Positions 27,181 to 64,000 of a DNA stretch of 64,000 nucleotides are shown here, piece by piece. Position 1 is the stretch's first letter. Every line of letters starts with the position of its first letter. The stretch spans positions 184,092 through 248,091 of the forward strand of contig JACMZG010000047.1 in NCBI GenBank assembly GCA_018340805.1. The letters are read 5' to 3'. The notes beneath the pieces are model-generated. The model ran no database searches and was not told the DNA's origin. It was given only the letters and a program-made list of their open reading frames with translations. A program made the position numbers and the translations under genes. Origin of the DNA: Microvelia longipes. Its lineage: Eukaryota; Arthropoda; Insecta; Hemiptera; Veliidae.

Positions 27181-27682
27181 AGTCTAAGAGCCAGACCTAA
27201 TAAAATGTGACTCATTTCGTACTACTTCAAACCAAATTTTTCTGAAAGGTGATGACATGTTCTATAAAACGAATGTTTAATCAACAAAACCAGGGTCTAC
27301 AACTAAGCGTTTATGGCTCTTTCAAAAAACGCAATAAATGGTTATAATTTATGACAACGAATTCATTAAAAAAAATGACTACACATTTTTTTTGGTCATT
27401 TAACAAATGACATAATTTCAGTAGAAGTTATCTAATCCAATTTTGATGAAAAACACTTATTTTATAACCTTAAAAAATGTTCACTTCAAGTTTTGCACAC
27501 GACCTATAGGAACCACTTATTGCAAAAAAATTTTCAACTTTCCACTTTGCGATTTCTAGTATTTTGTGGGAGCGCATTCATACGAAGGGCTTCACTCTCT
27601 GATAGGCAGACTATGCTTTTCCTTCAGAAAAATTGGTATAGTAGTATAAATGAGTCACATTTTTTGGCCTGGCTCTTGGACT
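27181..27682. mobile_element. MITE-like element A, copy 1
   Basis: About 500 bp with inverted ends: agtctaagagccagacctaa on the left and ggcctggctcttggact on the right, the similarity continuing inward (gtgactcattt and aaatgagtcac). No transposase frame. A related, larger copy lies at 53199-54215. It sits just 3' of the FAM135 stop codon (28022) and may be near or in its 3' untranslated region. Confidence 0.82.
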
Positions 27683-28021
27683 CTAACGAGAAGACACTTT
27701 AAATAAAATATAATAAAGGTAAAACAATTATTAACAATTAAGAAATGATTGAATTATTATTTCATAGAACAGAAAACATTGTTATGCAACCTGTTGTTGT
27801 CATAAAAATAATCTTTGATTTGTTTCTAACCTGTGATTTTTAGTTTTGGTTAAATCAAGAAGATCGACTTCAAGTAGAATTTACACCTAAAGTATTTCAT
27901 TATAAGAGACGATAATGAGTTGTTTTACAGTCTTCAAGAAGCTTCTTACGGTTCAGAAAACAAACTAGTAATCCCCAGTTTGGCTTTATAAGACCAGTCC
28001 TTCATTTCCTAAGAAAATTGA

Positions 28022-54653
<26,632 letters not shown>

Positions 54654-54859
54654 CTGTAAATAAACCAGAATGTTAACATCTTCCTTGATATAAACTCTAT
54701 GGAATTATAAAGTAACAATAGGAGTAATGCAAAGGTAAAAATGACAGGAAATAAAGTGCAGAGTCACCACGTAGGATACTTCTGGCACTGCAAAATGTCA
54801 CATTCGAAAATTAATTCTCTATTCGATCTTAGTCACAATCGATAGTTCGACGTAACTCG

Positions 54860-55050
54860 TTGCAATTCTAAGACAAGAATTCGAGGTTTTATTTGAGTCT
54901 ACGGTTTTTCCAGGACCATATAATGTAAGCAGCATCGAGCGAGATTAGTGCCTGGATGGGTGACCGCTGGGAATCTTACGGATGTATTTACTATCTGAAG
55001 ACGAGCAAAGCGAGTCCGAAGACGCGTTGCAGAACAAATTTGGCGATTTG
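54860..55050 (+). mobile_element. 5S-related SINE fragment, best preserved
   Basis: At about 54925-54985: taagcagcatcgagcgagat, tagtgcctggatgggtgacc, gctgggaat, closely following the 3' half of 5S rRNA. The tail is gacgagcaaagcgagtccga followed by agacgcg. Confidence 0.8.
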
Positions 55051-56405
55051 TATAATAATAAAAATATATTTATTAATTACAAATTCCCAAAAATAGATGT
55101 TATAACATAAAATATACACATACAAGACACAATAATATTACATTCTGATGGCGAACGAAGCGAGCCTGAAGCAGTTAGGATGAGCATAGCAAATTCCATT
55201 TAAAAAAAGTAAAAAAAGTTCCGAGGCATCACATACCCGAATTCTTAAGTTTATAAATATGATAAATCAATTTTTAGGGAATTTTCTTTGGACATTTTTT
55301 AAATGCCAGTGTAAAAGAATCATTAATTTATAACCTAAAAACATAAAACTATAAATTTCATCGTTATCTAAGTCATCATGTTAAGATACAGAAAGCTCTA
55401 AGAATCAAGCGTATGCTATTAACCTATATATAGGTAATGTACTTGTGCTAGACCGAGTACATAACATGGGTCTATAATAAATATAATCTTTGAAAGTTTG
55501 ACGAGGAGTCTATTTCAGCAGTCTATTTCTTGCTCATGTTTTTAGTTCATGCTTCCTAACCAAAGCAGTTACATTACTACTTGTTCCCCATCCTCCAGAA
55601 ATATTTTTTCTCACTGTTTCCCACAATATATTGGCCAAATTGTGAATGTTGAGCATTAGAAATTATTAAAATGTGGATACTTGGAAAAATAAACAAGTTG
55701 GTAGACGCAAAAAGTCATCATTCGCCCGACACATTAATAGCCAACTAATTAGACTTAATAGCTAAAACTTTTAGCAGCTCCTTAATTGAATAATGCCGCT
55801 GAAAGTGCTCTTGCTGTCTCACTTTGCTTCAGCCCTTTTACCTCTTGCTTCCTCCTCGTCCCCCTTGTTTCCTGCTCCACCCTTAAGAGGAACATCCGTG
55901 AAAGTTTACTCGGTTCTTAATTGCCCTAAATGTGTTGCCCCCTACCAAACTCACCTACACTGGTATTAACTTTATACAGCGGGCAAATGGAAAGGAGGCA
56001 AATCCCAACCGAAAGGGGAAATCCCCTTCCATAAAAGAAAGTTTTCCAACTCCTCTTTTAGATTACAAAATGAACTCGAAACTGTAGAAAACAGAGGCGA
56101 CTTTAAAATAAGTAATTTTTAGCCAAAAGATAACTCTATTAGGATGAAAGAGAAATAATTCCGTTCTAGATGTGGCAGCGATGCTTCATACAGATAATCT
56201 AATAATCAGGTACGGGGCACCTCGTTAATTTTACTAAGAGTTTTGATTTTTATCGCATATTCTACTATAAACAAATTAGTTTGTTACTGGTTTGAGCAGA
56301 ATAAGACTTACTTTAGTAGCTCGAGCCACTTGTCATCAGCAAATAATAGTTAAGAGCAATTATTTATAATAGATCCTAACAAAATCGTTTTTTGTTTCAA
56401 ACGTT
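55051..56405. other. No gene recognised
   Basis: Upstream of the first FAM135 exon seen. Contains a pyrimidine-rich stretch (55810-55890), but no convincing first exon or promoter. Confidence 0.35.
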
Positions 56406-56409
56406 TTTT

Positions 56410-56890
56410 TTTAGTTTTCTTCATTTATACCTTAGGTACGTTAGAAAAAGTTTTTATTTGTAGGAAAATCTGAAACCGGGTTTTCACCTGAATACCCCGC
56501 TTTAGATGTTTTTAAGATTTGTGTTTGTTTTTATTGTAGCTCCCAACGTGTCTATGCTAGAGAGTTTAAAACTTGCACAAAAATTAATCCTTAGGTCTAG
56601 CTGCGACATCCGAAAATATTTAGATGACGTCATTAGGGATAAATGACAAGAAAAGTTCATTAAACGCGGAAAAAATTTTTGATCGTTTTGAAATTTAGCA
56701 CCCATGTCATCTTACTGCCAGCATTATTTCAATTTTTGAATGACTAGTATACGTGATTTTAAAAAATAGAAAATAGTCTATTTGAGTAATTTGGTACAAG
56801 CGTATCCCTTTACGTAATAAAGAAGCAAATTTTGTTTCATTGCGGCATCTGATAGATTATAAAAGTTAAGCAGTGTCAATTTTAAAGTTA
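56410..56890 (+). mobile_element. 5S-related composite repeat, truncated in the 5S part
   Basis: Contains attgtagctcccaacgtgtc, tttttgatcgttttgaaatt and agcacccatgt of the composite, then stops shortly after ataaaagttaagcagtgtc. Confidence 0.65.
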
Positions 56891-57353
56891 TAGTTATTTA
56901 CGTACCAAGGGAGGAAACCCAGTGGCGTAGCCGAGGGGTTTACAGGATGGTTTCTAATGTGGAACCGAGGAAACTAGCATGTTTACTCTTGAGGCGTAGG
57001 CGAGGAAAGAAATTAAAGAGGGTGCAATGACTGTTTTTTCCCGTGGTTCGTACAAGATTTTTCCTCTAGAAGGGAACATTTTTACAAATATAAATTTAAT
57101 TTTATTTATATATTCAAAGTATTGCTTAATTTAAAATCTTTAACTACTTACTAACTTTAACAACACTACTATTCATGAAAACTACTAAATTGTTAGGTAT
57201 TACCCAACAACAAATGAGAAAAAAAATCATATATCAATGAAAAAAATACGGCCTTACTTAGTTATTCAGTTTAACAATAACAGTAATGCCAACATAAAAT
57301 TTTACTTTTAATATAAAAAAGAACACAGATTTTTTAAAAGAGTACCTTCCGAG

Positions 57354-57661
57354 CCATAGAGGTATATTACTAGAGAGGCCCTATAGGATAAATTTTGAAA
57401 CCGAAAATGTAACCTGAACCTACGCTTATAAATATAATCAAAATAATCAGTACAAAATTGCAATAACTTATACAGGAGAATGTTAAAAATGCAAATCAAA
57501 ACTCAAAGATGTGCGGGGAAGCCAGAATCATTTGATTTATTAATAACCTTGACTCACTCTTAAAGGAGGTTTCTATGAGATTACACAGAGCCTTAAAAAG
57601 ATGTTTCAGGCCTTTCAAAGTATTGAGATTGGCCATGCCCCCTCTTGTATATATCTCTATG
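57354..57661. mobile_element. MITE-like element B, copy 1
   Basis: 308 bp with ends catagaggtatattactaga and tgtatatatctctatg. Interior shares gaggtttctatgagattaca and cagagcc with the copy at 59298. Confidence 0.8.
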
Positions 57662-58385
57662 TTCCGAGAAATAAAAACATCTATTAAGTAATAATATAAA
57701 CATTATCTTCGATGTATTTTATCCTTTTGCGTATCTTTCTTCTTTTTGGTCATTAATAGAGACATTTTTTATGTATTATTTGTTCTTTAAATTTAGTTAT
57801 ATCTTATTTTTTTTTTAAGTTATTGTGTTTACTCTTTTTTTTTTTAAGTTATTGTGATATTGTATTGTACCTTATTATGGCAATTATGCTTATAATGGTG
57901 TAACATTAAATAAATAAATAAATAAATTAATAAAACAAAGGTTTTAAGTCAATGTATAACTACAACAACGTCAAACATAATTATTTTAGACCAAAGAAAT
58001 AATATGAAGAAACAAAAGAAACTATTTGATTGTTTATTAATTTTGTAGTTTACTTTTGGTTTAATAAAAGTTAAGAACAGTTAAAGGTGAGATTTTTCTT
58101 TACTTCACTATAACAGTGGCCATAATATTAGTAACAGCTGAACTTATGGCTAGTTTTTACGTAAAGTAGATAAAATTAAGGTAAGAAAAGTAGTGACACC
58201 ATTTTTAATCTACTTTATTTAAGTAAAAAGATATGTTTTTTCTAGTTTACACGTTGCAACTTTATCAAAACAAAACCACACAAACACACTTTAATTAAAA
58301 CAGTAGCAAATATCATAACAATTCATGCATGAGTTGTTAAATTTTAAATAAAAGCCCCGGTAAATAGTAAAACGATAATAACAAA

Positions 58386-58460
58386 GGTTCCCGGGCTAGA
58401 TTCGAACCAAGAATCTTTAGATTTGCAGGCAATGTCAACCCGATTGCGCCAAAAAGTAGG
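58386..58460 (-). repeat. tRNA-like sequence, probable SINE or tRNA pseudogene
   Basis: Minus strand, 75 nt, A-box-like tggcgcaatcggg, loop with tgcaaat, B-box-like ggttcgaatc. Ends do not pair as an acceptor stem. Confidence 0.5.
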
Positions 58461-58609
58461 ACGGAAAGTAAAATCACTTTCCGTTCCAATTTTATTTTCC
58501 ATCCTAATTTTTTTCCTCCCTTTTTCCAAACAACAGGTCGTAATACGGTTTTCATCCCTGAAAATAAGGACGGAAAGTTAATTATTTCTCCCTTCTAGAG
58601 GAAAAGTAT

Positions 58610-58765
58610 TTTTCATCACAATACCTACGCTTTTTGTGAAATGATTAATGTTAAGTAGCATCGAGCAAGGTCAGTAGCTGGATAGATGATCACTAAGAAT
58701 AAAAAGGATATTTTACTGTCTGATGCCGAGCAAGCGATCCGAAGACGTACTGCAATATTAATAAA
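58610..58765 (+). mobile_element. 5S-related SINE fragment
   Basis: gttaagtagcatcgagcaag, gtcagtagctggatagatga and tcactaagaat correspond to the 5S segment with substitutions; tail gagcaagcgatccgaagacg. Confidence 0.7.
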
Positions 58766-59159
58766 TTGACTTATCAACATATTCTGTGGACGAGAGAAGT
58801 AAGTTTGAATTGTTGAATATAACGTTGCGAATCCGATAAAGTCAGGAAAATTTCCAAGTTGAAAGTTTAAAGTCGTCTACTAACATGTACTTTAATTTAA
58901 AAAAGAGTACAAAGCGTTCCGCTAAACGACTCAATGTTTCCTCAGAAGCCTTCCTTAAAATTCAGAGTATTATCTTAAAGCTAGAATTTATATCAACTGA
59001 AAGTTTTATACTTTTCATTAGCCTTTTGTTTAAACTTATAATGATATTAAAATTAATGTTTTTAACCGGGTTAGAGACAGACAAATACCATGAGCTTATA
59101 ACCTTAGAATGTTTGGCTAAACATTGACTTGATAAGAAGTTAATATAGGCTAATGCCCT

Positions 59160-59297
59160 TCAATTTTTACTTTTCCTTATTAAAACCGAAGGCATATAGG
59201 AAAAGTATTGTGTTTGAAAAAAATCCGTAAACAGATAAATTATCAGTTCAGGTGTTTTAAGAGCCTCCTGAGTGGTTTTCCTAAAGTTGTTTGTCTG
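59160..59297 (+). mobile_element. Head fragment of the composite repeat
   Basis: gcatataggaaaagtattgt and gagcctcctgagtggttttc, cut off where element B begins at 59298. Confidence 0.65.
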
Positions 59298-59559
59298 CAT
59301 AGAGATTATATTACTAGAGGGGCCCTATTGGTTTAATTTTGAAAACATGGAAAAAATAACCTGACACAATTCGGTTACCAAAATAATCAATAAACAGAAC
59401 AAAACAAAACACAAACAATGTACCTTAACTGTACACAACCTTAACTCGCTCTTGGAGGAGGTTTCAATGAGGTTACACAGAGCCCCTGAGAGCCTCAAAT
59501 GATGTTCAGACTCTTAATGTATTGAGATAGGCTATGCTCCCTCTAGTATAAATCTCTAT
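59298..59559. mobile_element. MITE-like element B, copy 2
   Basis: 262 bp, ends catagagattatattactag and agtataaatctctat. It adjoins the composite-repeat head, so it probably inserted into that repeat. Confidence 0.82.
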
Positions 59560-59616
59560 TCGGAAAAATTTCAAGTAAGGTGTGCCATATTCTACGGGTC
59601 TAAAACTGGTGGGCGA

Positions 59617-59657
59617 TGTATATATCTATATATTATATATATATATATATATTATAT

Positions 59658-59701
<44 letters not shown>

Positions 59702-59712
59702 TATTATAATAA
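59617..59712. repeat. TA microsatellite
   Basis: Impure ta repeat with att interruptions. Confidence 0.95.
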
Positions 59713-59719
59713 GCATATC

Positions 59720-61365
59720 TCTATACAACTCAAGTGGCTAATTCCAACGTTGTAACACTTGTAACTTAATGAAAGCATACTCCACTCCTCCGCTACTTGA
59801 GTGCTGATCGATAGTACTTAATACCTTTCGACCAGCTGTCTTAGTGTAACTTTTATTACCAACTAATTAAGGGGAAGGATTATATGATTTTATTGTTTAA
59901 TTTTATAATCTTTCAGTCTATCCTGTCTAGTTAAATTTGTACTTTTATATTTCTTGCAGTATTGGTCTCCATACTTAATGAAATTAATTGGAAATTAATT
60001 GAAATAGGACACTTCAGAGAGTATATAATGCTATATTTATATTTTATGATATTTTGCCCATAACACCCTGCGCGTAGTCATATAATTTTTTACTTCTTGC
60101 TATTGCTCTTTTATTAAAAGAACAATATAGAGATGTTAATAGAGTTAACAGATGAAGACATAATATATGATATGAAACCCAAATCAATTAAATAAATTAA
60201 ATATTTTGCCATAGCTAGAAACCCTGGTTACATTTCCCTCTTTTCTTTTCACTTTGCTTGCTACTTTAATATATAATATATATATATATTGTTTTCAAAT
60301 ATACCTTTATTAAATATTATCAACAATAATACATAGTAAGCTATATTTTACATAGTGTATATATCTTATGTAGAAAATTTTAAAACTCATATAAATAATT
60401 TGTATTGTTTTCATTTTTTCCCTTTTTTATTTGTATGAATATGCCTGGTGTGAAGGGCGAAATGGAAAGTAACATCTATATAATTATAGTCTCTAAGTAT
60501 CCTATTCTAAATAATTTATAAAATTTATACTTGTTTTAACTATTTTTTATTTTTTTATTAAGAGGCTGAAATAATGCAACCTTAAGTTTTGGATAATCAT
60601 ATAATTTTGAGACGAGCGAAGCTTGTAGTAAGTCATAAACTCTAGACTTTAGGTCACTGTTTTATTCCCAAGTAATAATAGTCTTGTTTAGCGCCTTTCA
60701 GCTTACACAAAAGTAAGGGAAGGGTTTTCAACTATGCGATGTGTTACAAAAATTATGAGATACTCGTATATCGAATTATATGCGTCGTTTTAAGTTTACA
60801 ATGAAAATGAATTATGATATTCATAAGATCAGATAAGTTGTTATAAGTTCATAATAGACAATAATTAGATTTGACAGGGTATTGATACTTAAAAGTTCAT
60901 CACAGGATTTAATAAAATAAGAGACGAAACATCGAATAAGATAGTAGGTTAAGATAAGGGATTATTTTCTAGGTATACGTATAGGATACGTAGCTCTCTG
61001 ATGTATGCTGTTTCTGATGCCAACCTGGCCCTTTTAGTTGATTGCTAGAAGTACTTTGGAATTCTAGATAAAGCCCTATATAATGGTGCTTTGAAATGTT
61101 GAGCAGAGGAACGCAGTCTGATTTAGCACTCTAAGTCTCAATAGCAACATAAATCGATTTTAATATCACCGGATATACGTGGGGATTTCTATATTACTTC
61201 CGGCTTCGTAAATCTTGAGAATTCTACTGACTTTTAGACAATTCTTTACCTTGCTTGGTTGAGGGATATTTCTTTAATGTACAGTAATTTATAATAATAT
61301 GTACAGGCAAAGAAGACATATTCTATATATTTTCAGTATATTTTCTTTCAGTTTATTTATCCGTA
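59720..61365. other. No gene recognised
   Basis: AT-rich. The string gtgaagggcgaaatggaaag (60450-60470) recalls part of the fold-back arm at 15845 but is too short to call. Confidence 0.35.
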
Positions 61366-61369
61366 TACA

Positions 61370-61860
61370 GTACAGTAAACAATACTATAATACAGTATAC
61401 ATTACTGTATAAATACAGTATTCATTACTGTATAAATACAGTTACATTACTGTACACATTACAGTATAAAATACTGTATACATACATTTAAAATACTGTT
61501 TACAGTATAAAATACTGTAATACAGTATAAAATACTGTTTACAATACAGGATACATTACTGTAAACATTATTACATTACAGTACATTACTGTAAACATTA
61601 CAGAACACAATTACTGTATACAGACAGTATTACTGTACAAATTACTGTATACATTACAGTACACATTACTGTATACATTACAGAACAAATTACTGTATAC
61701 ATTACAGTACACATTACTGTATACATTACAGAACATAATACTGTATACATTACAGTACACATTACTGTAAACATTGCAGAACAATTACAGTATACATTAC
61801 AGTACACATTACTGTAAACATTACAGAACAAATTACTGTATACATTACCGTATACATTTA
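61370..61860. repeat. Palindromic tandem array
   Basis: About 20 copies of tactgtatacattacagta-type units of 22-24 bp. Each unit is nearly self-complementary, so the array has strong hairpin potential. The minus-strand Val/Tyr/Cys frame here is an array artefact. Confidence 0.93.
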
Positions 61861-61869
61861 CTTATGACG

Positions 61870-64000
61870 ACTTTAATCCGTATTTTTTGAACGAACGTAA
61901 GTGGGTCTGACATAAGAGACTTTGAAACGGATTTTATGTTTATGTGGTGTCTGGATGTATGTATGTGTTCAATAACTGCTATAAATTAAACAATTTTGAC
62001 AAAAGATTAAATAGATGTCAGAGCTGTATAGTCCTTACTTAAAGTACTGTTCAAAGGATTTTTATAAACAAGATTATATTATGAGGTAATGGTCAGATAA
62101 AAATAAAAACACAAATTTGAGCTTTCGGCCGTAAATTAGGACTTATTCAGGAGTACTTTTAGTCCAACTGAATAAAATATTAGTAATATTAATATAACAA
62201 TAGCTAACAGTGAATGCCATTGGAGAATGGCACCTACTTCAGAACAAAGATTTAGTTCGAAAAAAAACTGATATAAATATCTTATCGTAAATCTAATCGT
62301 GTTTAAATAGATTGGTCAATAATTTTTACCTAAACTTAGTCCTAAAATTAACCCTCTTGTTTGTTTGTTTGTTGTTTTTGTTAAATTTTTAACACTGTAA
62401 TTAGATAGTTGGGAACGAAATAATTATAGCCTAATAAATATATTCGCTTTATAGAAATGAAGTCTTTTCTATAATTATGTTGTTCTATAAGAAAGAAGTT
62501 TCTTTTCTTTCTCTTATTGCAAAAAACTTTCGCAAGTATGATGGGTGATACGGCGTGATTTGGACTTGGGGAGTACCCAAGACCGTTTCAGAGGTCCCTC
62601 ATGATGAATAAATGGTTTTATTCTCCCTGGTTTTAAGAGACTTGTAATAAATCAAAAAATAATTTAAAATGATTAAAATGTCAAAAATCTTTCCTAGTAC
62701 TTTCCAGTAACCGAAAATTTGTAATCAGTTCCCTGTTATTGGTGAATATTAAATACTGATTCAGTGAAAACTTAATATCTTTCTCCCTTGAAAAGAGCTC
62801 AAAAAGGGGCGAATACAGCTCCGCGTTTTGAAATTATCTCTCTACATTTGGTGAATTAGTTTCGAATAATAATTCCATCCCAAAAAGCATTTCCAAATAT
62901 GTTTAAAGCTTTTTTTTAATTTAGCTTGTCTATCTGCTCATAAAAAGAGTTCGTATTATAATAGCAAAACGTGTAACACTAATTTTATTATCATATGTCC
63001 GACGTTTTCATCATTTACAAATCTAAGAGAAATTGGTTTTTGCAAGTAAGTTCGTCATAGAGGTGTAAATGGATAAGTTTATATGGATTTATGGAGAACG
63101 AGACAAAACTCGGTAGTATCATATTCTGAGAGCTACGGAGATCACAGAATCACAAAATATACAACAGACAGCTTGGTAAAAAACTGTACAGGAGGTCTTA
63201 AAATTTTCTGATATGGCGGGGTTAATGGAGTTATAAAAAATTATTCTTCGAATAGCATAACTACTGTTTTTATACACGAATTTTTCGTACAAAGTATTGA
63301 ACTCTCTAGCATTAATACACTAGGAGCTACGATGATAACAGACATACAACTTTGTAAAACTACTCAGGAGGTCTTTAAAAACCTGAAACCGATTAATTCT
63401 GAATTTTCGCATTTTCGATATTTTTGGAATTTTGGACTTTTTCGCAAACTGAATCTTTTCTATATACCGTTCGGTTATATATGAGGAAAATTAAAAAATA
63501 CATAAACCAATCTTCTATATATTGAACTTCATACTATTACTTCGTCGAGCTATGCAGTTATAATTTTGAAGCAACACTCTTTGTTCTTGTATTGCTTGCA
63601 GATCTACTGTTGTATCGAATGTTTATCTGTTGATGAAGAGAGACTATAGTGAATCCGTTAAATTGGTGTTCCTATGTCATACTAACTGTTTTATAACATG
63701 TTATTATTCATGATGTAACATGTTGTCTTCTTACATGAAATGTTTCGTGTTGTATCAATATTTATTCCCATTTACATCCGTTATAAGAATATATAAAATA
63801 TTTTGACACAATTGGGTAAACATTTGACGGAAATCTAAACGAGAGATTTGACGCTTTAGAGTTAATCACATATCTGTGAAAGTTGCAATTAAAAATGATT
63901 AATTACACAGCGACAACAATATAATTGGACACCTTTCGTAATAAAGATATCCGCAAAGCGCTTTTACCACGACAATCTTTTATTCATCATGTCCACGATA
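61870..64000. other. No gene recognised; composite-repeat fragment at 63060-63510
   Basis: At 63300-63490, minus-orientation pieces of the composite repeat are present (aggagctacgatgataac, actactcaggaggtcttt). The rest is AT-rich with no exon seen. Confidence 0.45.

Noticed and set aside
58386..58460. Functional tRNA gene
   Set aside because: A- and B-box-like sequences are present, but the acceptor stem does not pair; kept only as a tRNA-like repeat.
61598..61831. Cys/Val/Tyr-rich minus-strand frame
   Set aside because: Produced by the palindromic tandem array.
54660..64000. First FAM135 exon with the initiator Met
   Set aside because: No minus-strand stretch encoding the expected FYNVDLFQRG-type sequence was found; it may lie beyond the window.

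Overview
The window is an AT-rich, intron-rich animal genomic scaffold, most likely arthropod and probably insect. The evidence is one many-exon animal gene, long introns full of short DNA transposons, and SINEs carrying 5S rRNA and tRNA sequence. The sequence does not fix the species. It contains two assembly gaps (10424-11423 and 47930-48879) and many apparent single-base and two-base losses, so reading frames must be read with care.

The main content is one gene on the minus strand, running from about 54.65 kb down to 28.02 kb: the homologue of FAM135A/B, a predicted serine hydrolase with a C-terminal DUF676 alpha/beta-hydrolase domain. I traced 20 coding exons whose splice phases chain consistently from an N-terminal exon (54653) to the stop codon (28022). 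Only the exon with the start codon was not found. About 3.6 kb of coding sequence (roughly 1,195 residues) is present. Several exons carry small frame lesions, which I read mainly as consensus errors.

The most unusual structure is that three of these exons have a splice junction inside a tandem array of 49-60 bp units. About 16 copies span the exon-3 donor, 4 copies span the exon-9 donor and 3 copies span the exon-17 acceptor. Each extra unit repeats coding sequence together with its splice signal.

Positions 1-8.64 kb form one very large inverted repeat (arms about 4.2-4.3 kb, spacer about 110 bp). A third, direct partial copy lies at 11424-13376, immediately after the first gap. Outside the arms, at 8571-8744 and 10150-10360 on the minus strand, are two candidate exons of a second gene that I do not recognise. 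The first of these is repeated in the left arm at 1-70.

The region 13.4-28 kb has no recognised gene. It holds a 55-bp tandem array, a 680-bp fold-back element flanked by TA microsatellites, a small nested hairpin element and two copies of a 5S-related composite repeat. The region 55-64 kb, upstream of the traced exons, holds short inverted-repeat elements, 5S- and tRNA-related repeats and a palindromic array, with no exon recognised.
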